From assembly GCA_937902285.1 (NCBI GenBank), contig CALGTB010000136.1:1-13202 (forward strand): 13,202 bases of DNA. Direction: 5' to 3'. A program made the translations under genes and the position numbers. Shown piece by piece: positions 7,081 to 13,202 of this stretch (position 1 is its first letter; every line of letters starts with the position of its first letter). The notes beneath the pieces were generated by a model. That model was given only the letters and a program-made list of their open reading frames with translations. It was not told the origin of the DNA and ran no database searches. The DNA comes from an uncultured Actinomycetes bacterium. Lineage in GTDB: Bacteria > Actinomycetota > Actinomycetes > S36-B12.

Positions 7081-7277
7081 CCCCCTCTGTTGCCCACGCC
7101 GAGCGTGACCTGAGAGCTTCACCGTCCGCCACGGGCGGCCGGCTTTCACCGTCGGTAGGGATCGGACGGGCCGATCCCGCTTTCCAGAGGTGCCTCTCCC
7201 GAGCGGTCCTGCTGCCTGAGAGGTTGTCGGGGAGATTGCTCCTTCGGCGCCTGGCGAACCAGGTCTCTCCCGCTCGG
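7081..7277 (-). ncRNA. Tandem glycine riboswitch upstream of gcvP
   Basis: The minus strand carries the glycine-aptamer signatures twice. Aptamer 1 (about 7275–7201) has GGAGAG, GCCGAAGGAGCAA (7248–7236) and CTCTCAGG (7222–7215), closed by a P1 stem GAGCGG/CCGCTC (7275–7270 with 7206–7201). Aptamer 2 (about 7192–7081) has CCTCTGGAAAGC, CCGACGGTGAAAGCC, CTCTCAGG and CAGAGGGGG, closed by CCTCTG/CAGAGG (7190–7185 with 7089–7084). The arrangement matches the gcvT-type tandem riboswitch family, which binds glycine and usually turns glycine-cleavage genes on. It ends 68 nt before gcvP. No intrinsic terminator with a U-tract is visible after it, so control of translation is more likely. The 312-base space 7013–7324 is filled by this element, the gcvP leader and the hairpin/promoter at 7287–7314. 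Confidence 0.93.
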
Positions 7278-7286
7278 GATCAGTCA

Positions 7287-7314
7287 GCGCCCACATGCTA
7301 CATCGGGTGGGCGC
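7287..7314 (-). terminator. Hairpin ending the MerR (ResR-like) transcript
   Basis: GCGCCCAC (minus, 7314–7307) and GTGGGCGC (7294–7287) form a perfect 8-bp GC stem with a 12-nt loop, starting 10 nt after the stop of the MerR gene. There is no U-tract. The stem could also be an operator dyad around the gcvP promoter, since the loop holds the candidate -10. Confidence 0.5.
7295..7300 (-). promoter_or_regulatory. Candidate -10 element for the gcvP/riboswitch transcript
   Basis: TAGCAT fits the TANNNT pattern and would place +1 near 7288, 13 nt before the P1 stem of aptamer 1. No good TTGACA-like -35 is found 17–18 nt upstream (GGGCTG), so this is tentative; position is the main support. Confidence 0.35.
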
Positions 7315-7324
7315 ACCCAGCCCG

Positions 7325-7933
<609 letters not shown>

Positions 7934-7938
7934 TGCTG

Positions 7939-7944
7939 CCTCCT
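7939..7944 (-). promoter_or_regulatory. Ribosome binding site of the ResR-like MerR gene
   Basis: A full AGGAGG lies 5 nt before the GTG at 7933 and fixes that start. It is the strongest Shine–Dalgarno sequence in the window. Confidence 0.8.
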
Positions 7945-8016
7945 GTTGCCCCGCGCCGGTCGGGCGCGTGCTGCCGCCCAGACTATCGGCGACATCCGGT
8001 CATTCCGTCGGGCTCG

Positions 8017-8045
8017 ACGTTAGGGACCTCGGCTACCCCGGTCAA
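8017..8045 (-). promoter_or_regulatory. Promoter of the ResR-like MerR gene
   Basis: On the minus strand TTGACC (8045–8040) and TAACGT (8022–8017) are 17 nt apart, a good housekeeping sigma-type promoter. +1 would be near 8010, giving a 5' leader of about 77 nt. The spacing is 17, not the 19–20 nt of classical MerR-activated promoters. This is the best promoter in the window and separates this gene from the upstream bfn unit. Confidence 0.7.
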
Positions 8046-8079
8046 AGGCCCGCTGCGGCGTGTCGCCGACCAAACTCTC

Positions 8080-8096
8080 AACCTCTCGCTGAGGTT
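8080..8096. promoter_or_regulatory. Inverted repeat between bfn and the MerR promoter
   Basis: AACCTC-N5-GAGGTT is a perfect 6-bp dyad, 34 nt upstream of the -35 (8045) and 39 nt downstream of the bfn stop. It may be an operator for a MerR-type dimer (possibly autoregulation) or a weak terminator for bfn, since GAGAGTTTGG follows it on the minus strand. The remaining bases of 7934–8135 show nothing else. Confidence 0.35.
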
Positions 8097-8135
8097 CGCC
8101 CAGGCCCGAATCGCCCCTGAACGCTCTCTCCGGAG

Positions 8136-8615
8136 TCAGCCGAAGTCCTCTGGGGACACCTGATCGAGGAACTCCCGGAACTTCTCGACCTGGTCGTCGT
8201 CCATCGCGGGCTCGTCATCGGGGATGTCGATGCCCGCCTCCTCCATGACCTCGACGGCACTCCTGATGGGGGCATCGACGCGCAGCGCGAGCGCGATGGC
8301 ATCCGACGGGCGTGCGCTGACCTCGGTGCCGTTGCTGAAGACCAGGAGGGCGTAGAACACCCGGTCCTCCAGCGCCGTGATGCGCACCTCGGTCAGCTGG
8401 ACGTCGAGGGCGGCCAGGATGTCGCGCAGCAGGTCGTGCGTGAGGGGGCGCGGGGGGACGATGCCCTGCTGGGCGTACGCGATGGCAGTTGCCTCGACGG
8501 CCCCCACCCAGATCGGCAGGTAGCGGCCGCTCTCACGGTCGCGCAGCAGCACGATGGGGTTGTTGGACGGCATCTCGACACGAACGCCGACGACCTCGAG
8601 TTCCAGCACCCCCAC
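8136..8615 (-). CDS. Bifunctional nuclease (BFN/DUF151) family protein
   Basis: This 159-residue cytoplasmic protein covers the whole BFN/DUF151 domain. It shows MPSNNPIVLLRDRESGRYLPIWVG, EATAIAYAQQGIVPPRPLTHDLL and, later, VSARPSDAIALALRVDAPI. These are the family's conserved blocks (the 'PRPLTHDL' and 'ARPSDAIALA' signatures). Members have reported DNase/RNase activity, but the physiological role in actinobacteria is open. The end is acidic (DIPDDEPAMDDDQVEKF). The GTG at 8615 has GGGGG 7 nt upstream; a second GTG at 8609 is possible, and a difference of two residues cannot be settled here. The gene lies 34 nt after ftsR, so probably in the same transcript, and corresponds to M. tuberculosis Rv1829. 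Confidence 0.92.
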   Translation of the reverse strand: MGVLELEVVGVRVEMPSNNPIVLLRDRESGRYLPIWVGAVEATAIAYAQQGIVPPRPLTHDLLRDILAALDVQLTEVRITALEDRVFYALLVFSNGTEVSARPSDAIALALRVDAPIRSAVEVMEEAGIDIPDDEPAMDDDQVEKFREFLDQVSPEDFG

Positions 8616-8649
8616 AGGGTAACCCCCGTGGGGGAATCGTGCGCTGCTC

Positions 8650-9375
8650 TCAGCCCCGGCCGCCCCGGGTCAGCTCGGCCCTGAGCAGGGCGGCATGCAT
8701 GTGGACGAACAGCGAGGCGAGCTCGCGGATCGTCTCCTGCTCCCGCGCCCTGCCGTCGCGGTCGCGCGGCTGCGAGTAGGGAGTCGCAATCTGCTCGACG
8801 AGCCCGCTCTCGCGGTCGGCGACCACGCGGAACGACCGAAGATGGCGCGCCTCGACGCCGAACGCCGACAGCCGCGAGGCGATCGACGCGATCGCGAGGG
8901 CGTCCTCGTCGTAGTGCCCCGCGGGCGTTGCCCATACCAGCCCGATGCCCTCCAGCTGGGCGACGAAGGCCTCGGTGAGCCCGCTGGCCGTGGCCAGCTC
9001 CTCACGGGTCATGCGTACGCGTCCGGCTCCGGCCCGGAAGTCGTCAGGCTGGAGCCCGGTGCCGGCGATGGGGATCTTCGGCGGCGCGTCGGGATCGGGC
9101 AGTCCGTCGCCTATGTGGTCGCGGATCACCTTCAGCGGCAGGTACTGGTCGCGCTGGAGGGTGAGAACCGCCCTCAGCTGGTCGATGTCGTGCTGGCTGA
9201 AGCGGCGATACCCCGAGGACGTGCGCTCCGGGGAGACGAGTCCCTCGGACTCCAGGAACCGGATCTTGCTGATCGTGACGTCCGGGAAGTCCTTCTTCAG
9301 CAGGCTCAGGACCTCGCCGATGCTGATCGTTCCGCTGACGATGCCCTGGGAGGACTCACCGACGCCGTCGCTCAT
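8650..9375 (-). CDS. ftsR: MerR-family regulator FtsR
   Basis: This is a 241-residue protein. ISIGEVLSLLKKDFPDVTISKIRFLE to YRRFSQHDIDQL and LTLQRDQYLPLKVI (residues 17–88) form a MerR-type winged HTH of the FtsR/Rv1828 kind. A linker and a second helical region (MTREELATASGL, about residues 120–150) that looks like another HTH-like effector module follow, and then a long helical tail. FtsR of Corynebacterium glutamicum activates ftsZ, and Rv1828 is the M. tuberculosis relative; both sit next to the FHA gene as here. The ATG overlaps the stop of the FHA gene as ATGA (9372–9375), so the two are translationally coupled. Its target is expected to be ftsZ and other growth genes outside the window; this is from family knowledge. 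Confidence 0.92.
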   Translation of the reverse strand: MSDGVGESSQGIVSGTISIGEVLSLLKKDFPDVTISKIRFLESEGLVSPERTSSGYRRFSQHDIDQLRAVLTLQRDQYLPLKVIRDHIGDGLPDPDAPPKIPIAGTGLQPDDFRAGAGRVRMTREELATASGLTEAFVAQLEGIGLVWATPAGHYDEDALAIASIASRLSAFGVEARHLRSFRVVADRESGLVEQIATPYSQPRDRDGRAREQETIRELASLFVHMHAALLRAELTRGGRG

Positions 9376-9887
9376 GCCGGGTCATCGAGCCCGAGCAGGA
9401 AGACGAACCGGAACTTCCCGATCTGGACCTCGTCCCCACCGCTCAGGTGCTGGTCCTCCACCCGCACGCGGTTGACGTAGGTTCCGTTGAGACTGCCCAC
9501 GTCGCGGACGCTCCAGCCCTCGGCGCCGTGGCGCAGTTCGGCGTGGTGACGGCTCACGGTGACGTCGTCGAGGAAGATGCCCGCCTCCGGCGCCCGGCCC
9601 ACCGTGACGACCCCCGCGGAGGGCTCCAGGACGTACTCGGCGCCCTCCCCCGGGCCCCGGTGCACGACAAGCAGCGCCGTCCCCGTGGGAAGCTGGAACT
9701 GCGTACCGGAGCCCACCGGGCTCATGCCGCCCGAGCCGGTTGCAGGCCCGGCCGAGATGATCGACGTGATCGATCCGGTGTGCTCGAGCAGGTCGAAGGC
9801 CTCAGCGGACAGCGGCGATCCGCACGAGCCGCAGAAGCGGTCGTCGTCGGCGTTGGCGTGACCGCAGGTCGCGCAGGTGTTGGCCAA
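9372..9887 (-). CDS. garA: Zinc-ribbon FHA-domain protein (GarA/OdhI relative)
   Basis: This is a 171-residue protein. A zinc-ribbon-like knuckle comes first, CATCGH...CGSCG, with Cys at 5, 8, 19 and 22. A Gly/Ser-rich linker follows (about 38–62). The FHA domain (about 70–165) has the phosphothreonine-binding residues GR (97–98), SRHH (112–115) and SLNGTYVN (132–139). GarA/OdhI bind and inhibit 2-oxoglutarate dehydrogenase and act on glutamate enzymes, controlled by phosphorylation of an N-terminal ETTS motif. No ETTS is present here; LLEHTGSITSI (33–43) is the nearest Thr/Ser-rich segment. The start is TTG, with AAGGG about 8 nt upstream, 4 nt after the gcvH stop. Position between gcvH and ftsR equals Rv1827. 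The regulatory target is inferred from the family and is less sure because of the zinc ribbon. Confidence 0.85.
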   Translation of the reverse strand: MANTCATCGHANADDDRFCGSCGSPLSAEAFDLLEHTGSITSIISAGPATGSGGMSPVGSGTQFQLPTGTALLVVHRGPGEGAEYVLEPSAGVVTVGRAPEAGIFLDDVTVSRHHAELRHGAEGWSVRDVGSLNGTYVNRVRVEDQHLSGGDEVQIGKFRFVFLLGLDDPA

Positions 9888-9891
9888 CGAG

Positions 9892-10275
9892 CTAGCCCTT
9901 CTCGACCAGTGCCCGGTAGTCAGCCGGGGTCAGGAGGCCATCGAGTGCTGAGGGATCATCGGGCTGCAGCTCGACCATCCAGCCGCTGCCGTAGGGGTCG
10001 CTGTTGATCGACTCCGGGGCGGCGTCGAGTCCGGCATTGACCGCCACGACGGTGCCCGACAGCGGCGCATAGATGTCGCTCACGCTCTTCGTCGACTCCA
10101 CCTCGCCGCAGGCGCTGCCAGCGGCCAGCGCGGCGCCCATTGCAGGCAGGGAGACGTACACGATGTCTCCGAGGGAGTCCTGGGCGAAGTCGGTGATGCC
10201 GAAGACGACGGTGCCCGTGTCCGTGCTGCGCACCCACTCATGCTCGGCGGTGAAGCGCAACTCCTCTGGGTACAT
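9892..10275 (-). CDS. gcvH: Glycine cleavage system H protein
   Basis: This 127-residue lipoyl carrier shuttles the aminomethyl intermediate between GcvP, GcvT and the L protein. The conserved FTAEHEWV at the N-terminus is followed by VFGITDFAQDSLGDIVYVSLP and the lipoylation site GEVESTKSVSDIYAP, in which K63 is the lipoyl lysine. The end, NSDPYGSGWMVEL...LLTPADYRALV, is also typical. Length matches the family (125–130 aa). The ATG has AAGGAG (10287–10282) 6 nt upstream. The gene follows DUF881 by 39 nt with no clear terminator and precedes the FHA gene by 4 nt, so it is an internal cistron of the cluster. Unlike gcvP it carries no glycine riboswitch. Confidence 0.97.
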   Translation of the reverse strand: MYPEELRFTAEHEWVRSTDTGTVVFGITDFAQDSLGDIVYVSLPAMGAALAAGSACGEVESTKSVSDIYAPLSGTVVAVNAGLDAAPESINSDPYGSGWMVELQPDDPSALDGLLTPADYRALVEKG

Positions 10276-10314
10276 TCCGGTCTCCTTCTCGGCAGTCCCG
10301 TGGGGCCTGCGTGA

Positions 10315-11058
10315 CTACTGGGTCGTGCTGGGAACTGTAACGGAGATGGTCAGGGCCTGAGCGGTCGAAGCCTCAAAACCAGCGCCGCGCGTGCGCACGG
10401 AGTCGGCCAGGCCCCCCGGGATGCTCATGGCCACGGCGAGGCCCTCGGGGTCCCCGATCGCGAGGATCGTGATCGGCTTCGCGAGGGGCTCGCCGCTCAC
10501 CACGATGCCCTCTGGCCCGTCGCCGAACCACGTGTCCACGACGACCCTCGTGTCACCCACCTGGATCGCCTCGGCTCCCGCGTCGCGCAGCTCCTGGACC
10601 GCGTCGAGGAGCACGGCCGCGTCGATGACGCCCTCGGGATCGGTCAGGTCGATGCGCAGGCCCGGCCCGTAGACCGGAGTGGTCCCGGTGAGCACCCGCA
10701 AGGCCTCGAGCTGGCGCTCCGACTCGGCCAGGGCCTCGATGGTCGAACCGCTCTCGAGGTCCGACTGCAGACCGGAGAGGCGCGCTGTCTCGGCGTCGAG
10801 GCGCTGCTCCCGCGCGCCGAGGTCGTCGAGGATCTGGACGAGGTCCTCCGTCCGGGCCGTGCGCCACGGCTCGTCGGTGCCGGGCCGGAACACGGCCACG
10901 GTGACGAGGAGGCCGAGCACGACGAAGAGCAGACCGATGACGAGATGCGGCCGCGCCGGACGGAAGGCCAGCTGCCTCGCCAGGGTGGACATGGGCGAGC
11001 GGACGTCGGTGCCCTCCCCTGCGCCGGCCACCTCGGTGCCCTCCACGTCGTCGGCCAT
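10315..11058 (-). CDS. DUF881 membrane protein (second of two)
   Basis: This is a 247-residue protein. After about 40 polar residues (acidic, Gly-rich), one transmembrane segment HLVIGLLFVVLGLLVTVAVF lies near residues 38–58. A coiled coil follows (VQILDDLGAREQRLDAETARL), then the DUF881 extracytoplasmic domain with GPGLRIDL and the 'LLDAVQELRDAGAEAIQV' and 'VVSGEPLAKPITILAIGDP' blocks. DUF881 proteins flank sbp in many actinobacteria and relate to the Rv1825/Rv1823 pair; Rv1825 has been linked to cell wall and division. The start at 11058 is chosen because it lies 4 nt after the sbp stop; in-frame ATGs at 11097 and 11154 would overlap sbp. No strong ribosome binding site, so reinitiation after sbp is likely. 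Confidence 0.9.
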   Translation of the reverse strand: MADDVEGTEVAGAGEGTDVRSPMSTLARQLAFRPARPHLVIGLLFVVLGLLVTVAVFRPGTDEPWRTARTEDLVQILDDLGAREQRLDAETARLSGLQSDLESGSTIEALAESERQLEALRVLTGTTPVYGPGLRIDLTDPEGVIDAAVLLDAVQELRDAGAEAIQVGDTRVVVDTWFGDGPEGIVVSGEPLAKPITILAIGDPEGLAVAMSIPGGLADSVRTRGAGFEASTAQALTISVTVPSTTQ

Positions 11059-11062
11059 CGCG

Positions 11063-11395
11063 TCAGGCCCGGAAGAGGATGCGTCGGATGGCGGCGGCAT
11101 TCGCGAAGATCCGCATGGCGAGGACGACGACGACCCCGGTAGACATCTGCGCACCGACGCCGAGCTGGTCGCCCAGGAACACGAGGAACGAGGCGATGAG
11201 CACGTTCGACAGGAAGCTCACCACGAAGATCCGCTCGTCGAAGCGCCGCTCCATGATCGCCCGGAAGCCACCGAACACCGCATCGATGGCGGCGACGATG
11301 GCGATGGGCAGGTACGGCTCGAGCCAGATCGGAACCACGGGATGCCAGATGATTCCGACGGCGATCCCGACGAGGAGTCCGATGATCGCGATCAT
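11063..11395 (-). CDS. sbp: Small basic protein Sbp (DUF1290)
   Basis: This 110-residue integral membrane protein has three hydrophobic segments: residues 1–18 (MIAIIGLLVGIAVGIIWH), about 28–45, and 57–75 (VSFLSNVLIASFLVFLGDQ). The middle block IVAAIDAVFGGFRAIMERRFDERIFVVSF contains the DUF1290 hallmark 'AAxDxxFGGxRA.LE..F....F..SF'. Sbp-family genes sit in division gene clusters of Gram-positive bacteria; the biochemical role is unknown. ATG overlaps the stop of the preceding DUF881 gene as ATGA (11392–11395). The family assignment is firm. Confidence 0.95.
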   Translation of the reverse strand: MIAIIGLLVGIAVGIIWHPVVPIWLEPYLPIAIVAAIDAVFGGFRAIMERRFDERIFVVSFLSNVLIASFLVFLGDQLGVGAQMSTGVVVVLAMRIFANAAAIRRILFRA

Positions 11396-12219
11396 CGTCC
11401 GGCCACCTCCGCGTCCGTCGCGAGGGTGCTCGCAAAGCGAGGGCTGCGCAGTTCGCCTGCGGGCAGCGTCACATCAGCGCCGCGGATGTCGGTCACCAGC
11501 CCGTAGTCGGACGACAGCCGCCCGAGCAGGCCCGCCACGTCGGAGCGGGCGTCAGCGGCGCCGACCGCAGTGATCGCGTACGGACGGATCAGCGGCCGGT
11601 AGTTGACGAGGATGGCCTCCCCCGCCCCACGGATGGCCGTCGTCGCCGTGAGCCGCTCCCCATTGATGGCCACCCCTCGTGCGCCGCTGCGCCACAGGGC
11701 GTTCACGACGTCCTGCAGGTCGCGGTCCAGAACCCGGTTGAGGGAGCCCGCGGCCGCGTCGGGAGCATCATCGACGCTCACGATCACCCCTGGGCCCTCC
11801 ATCTCGGACGTTGCTGCGCTGTCCGACAGCGTGGCGATGACTGCCGCGCGCTCAGGCCCCGCGTCAGCCTCACCCAGGACGCGCGACTGCAGTGACGCGA
11901 CGTCCAGGGACTGCGCCTCGACTGCGCGCTCCTGCAGCGCGACCGACTCCGACAGCGACTGGACCCGTTCGACCAGCGCGTCGCGCGTCTCCTGCCGCGA
12001 TGCCGTCGACAGCCTCGTGTTCAGCAGCGCACCGACGATCACCACGCCGACGGCGATGCCCACCGCGAGTCCGAGCCAGGTCGCCACGCGACGGACCGGC
12101 ACGGACTCGACCCGGTCACGTGGGGGCGCGTCGGCGTAGTCGTCGACGGAGATGTCCGCCATGAATCGCTCGAGCACCCCGGTGTGCGAACCGCCCCCGG
12201 ACGGCGGGGGCTGCGTCAC
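11392..12219 (-). CDS. DUF881 membrane protein (first of two)
   Basis: This is a 275-residue protein. The N-terminus VTQPPPSGGGSHTGVLERFM leads to a transmembrane helix WLGLAVGIAVGVVIVGALL near residues 48–68. A coiled-coil stretch (VERVQSLSESVALQERAVEA) and then a DUF881 domain follow, with EGPGVIVSVDD, DRDLQDVVNALWRSGARGVAI and INGERLTATTAIRGAGEAI. The last strongly marks the family. GTG at 12219 overlaps the upstream gene's stop as GTGA (12216–12219) and gives the usual length; longer in-frame starts to 12744 overlap that gene and lack any domain. This is the Rv1823-like partner of the second DUF881 gene across sbp. The domain most likely lies outside the membrane; a link to the cell envelope or division is inferred. 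Confidence 0.9.
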   Translation of the reverse strand: MTQPPPSGGGSHTGVLERFMADISVDDYADAPPRDRVESVPVRRVATWLGLAVGIAVGVVIVGALLNTRLSTASRQETRDALVERVQSLSESVALQERAVEAQSLDVASLQSRVLGEADAGPERAAVIATLSDSAATSEMEGPGVIVSVDDAPDAAAGSLNRVLDRDLQDVVNALWRSGARGVAINGERLTATTAIRGAGEAILVNYRPLIRPYAITAVGAADARSDVAGLLGRLSSDYGLVTDIRGADVTLPAGELRSPRFASTLATDAEVAGR

Positions 12220-13202
12220 GACGCCGCCTCGACGACGGCCTGCCATCGGTCGAGCATCGCGGTGGCGGTCTCGTCGTCGGGCGCCTCCGCGTAGAGGGTG
12301 AAGCTCGCCTGGTCGTCCTCGGGAAGAACCAGGCACCAGCTCGCCTCGGGTCCGACGATGCGGATGCCGTCGAGCGTGTCGATCTCGGCCTCCTCTGCGT
12401 GCTGGCGCACGCACCTCATGGCGGCGCCGCGCCTGTGCCACGGGACGGCGACGGCCCGGGAGATGACCGTCGTGGCCGGGATGCGGTCGTTCAGCTGGCT
12501 CAGGCTCAGGTCGGTGTCGGCCATGAGGGCGAGCAGCATCATGAGAGCGGAGACAGCGTCCGGACCGGGACCCATCGCGGGCAGCACGAAGCGTCCTCGG
12601 CCATCGCCGGCCAGGATCACGTCGTCGCCTTCGGCAGCGCTGGCGAGAGCCGCCGAGCCGGAGCCGATGCGCCGCACGGCCACCCCGTGATAGTCCGCCA
12701 CCTGCTCGGCGAGGCGGCTGGTGGTGACGGGGACGGCGACGCACCCCGAGTGACGGCTGGCCGCCATGAGATCGAGCATGATGAGCAGCATCCGACCGTC
12801 GTCAATGACGTGCCCGAGCTCGTCGACGATGCTCAGCCGCTCACCCGCGGGATCGAGTCGGGCTCCGAGCCGGGCCGCCGACGAGACGACGAGGCCGCTC
12901 AGTCGCCGAAGCGCCGCCTCGCGATGCGGCGCCGGGTCGGCGGCTGCGTCCTCCTCGAGCGCCGCGCCGACGGTCAGGGCGTCGAGTCCCAGCCTGCCCA
13001 TGATCATCGACAGGACGCCGATCGAGGGACCGTTCCCGGCGTCGACGACGATCCTCGGCGACGCACGCCGGATCGCATCCATGTTGATCTCGGCCTCGAC
13101 GTCGTTGGCATAGTCGTCGAGCACCCGGTGCGGTGTGCGGATGTCGCCGATGTCCGACGGGAGCGGACGCCGGAACTCCTTGCGCGTGAAGATCCTCTCG
13201 AT
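12216..13202 (-). CDS. Mannose-1-phosphate guanylyltransferase/phosphomannomutase-like protein, 5' end missing
   Basis: The last 328 residues of a larger protein are visible; the frame stays open to the right edge with no stop (…IERIFTRKEFRRPLPSDIGD…). IVVDAGNGPSIGVLSMIM is the linking strand of the phosphohexomutase fold. The family's sugar-metal loop DGDGDR is here DPAGER, followed by LSIVDELGHVIDDGRML. AGDGRGRFVLP is the later glycine loop. ASFTLYAEA near the end is the C-terminal phosphate-binding domain, without the usual SGTEPKxRVY. It resembles the phosphomannomutase-like half of the GDP-mannose pyrophosphorylase fusions next to DUF881/sbp in Streptomyces and relatives; the nucleotidyltransferase part would be off the window. 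Loss of two metal aspartates makes mutase activity doubtful, so it may act as a regulatory or structural domain. GTGA overlap with the next gene. Confidence 0.8.
   Translation of the reverse strand: MERIFTRKEFRRPLPSDIGDIRTPHRVLDDYANDVEAEINMDAIRRASPRIVVDAGNGPSIGVLSMIMGRLGLDALTVGAALEEDAAADPAPHREAALRRLSGLVVSSAARLGARLDPAGERLSIVDELGHVIDDGRMLLIMLDLMAASRHSGCVAVPVTTSRLAEQVADYHGVAVRRIGSGSAALASAAEGDDVILAGDGRGRFVLPAMGPGPDAVSALMMLLALMADTDLSLSQLNDRIPATTVISRAVAVPWHRRGAAMRCVRQHAEEAEIDTLDGIRIVGPEASWCLVLPEDDQASFTLYAEAPDDETATAMLDRWQAVVEAAS

Noticed and set aside
7013..7132. Upstream ATG extending gcvP by 40 residues
   Set aside because: The extension would translate the second glycine aptamer, has no P-protein homology pattern, and the ATG at 7012 has a proper GAGGTG site before RHIGP.
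8623..8634. CCCCC-GT-GGGGG as a terminator between ftsR and bfn
   Set aside because: The loop would be only 2–4 nt, with a weak stem and no U-tract, and it contains the bfn ribosome binding site. It may slightly mask that site but is unlikely to end transcription.
11059..11154. Longer start of the second DUF881 gene
   Set aside because: It would overlap sbp by about 90 bases with low-complexity Ser/Pro sequence; the ATG at 11058 right after the sbp stop is simpler.

Overview
The window is about 70% GC, and every gene I can support lies on the minus strand. Gene content and order point to an actinobacterium. From the feoB–gcvP–merR–bfn–merR–FHA–gcvH–DUF881–sbp–DUF881 arrangement it is probably from the Propionibacteriales/Nocardioidaceae side, but the taxon is only a guess. 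Start codons are often GTG or TTG, and six gene junctions are 4-base GTGA/ATGA overlaps, so the operons are tightly coupled. I see no tRNA, rRNA, insertion sequence, phage gene or CRISPR array.

In the order of transcription (right to left): (1) 13202–9892 is an envelope/division cluster. It begins with the 3' part of a degenerate mannose-1-phosphate guanylyltransferase/phosphomannomutase-like gene, followed by DUF881, the small basic membrane protein Sbp, a second DUF881 gene, and gcvH (lipoyl carrier of glycine cleavage). (2) 9887–7325 continues with a zinc-ribbon FHA protein related to GarA/OdhI, the MerR regulator FtsR, a bifunctional nuclease (BFN) family protein, and a second MerR protein in the place of M. 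tuberculosis Rv1830 (ResR). The last of these has its own promoter. This matches the Rv1823–Rv1832 block of M. tuberculosis. (3) 7324–3708 holds a tandem glycine riboswitch, gcvP (glycine decarboxylase) and a GTGA-coupled small HAD phosphatase.

(4) 3665–3237 is a single membrane protein with a SHOCT tail and a strong hairpin terminator. (5) 3210–710 is a ferrous-iron uptake operon, feoA–feoB–feoC-like. A DtxR/IdeR-type iron box overlaps its predicted promoter, and transcription appears to start at the A of the feoA ATG (a leaderless mRNA). (6) 631–1 is the 5' part of an extended short-chain dehydrogenase/epimerase that runs off the left edge.

The genes combine housekeeping glycine/C1 metabolism (gcvP, gcvH), control of 2-oxoglutarate metabolism and division (FHA protein, FtsR, ResR-like), envelope proteins and iron import. 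I found no wholly new system. The most useful observations are regulatory: a 10-bp pairing between the riboswitch and the gcvP ribosome binding site, the leaderless iron-regulated feo promoter, and a terminator whose loop carries the gcvP -10 element.
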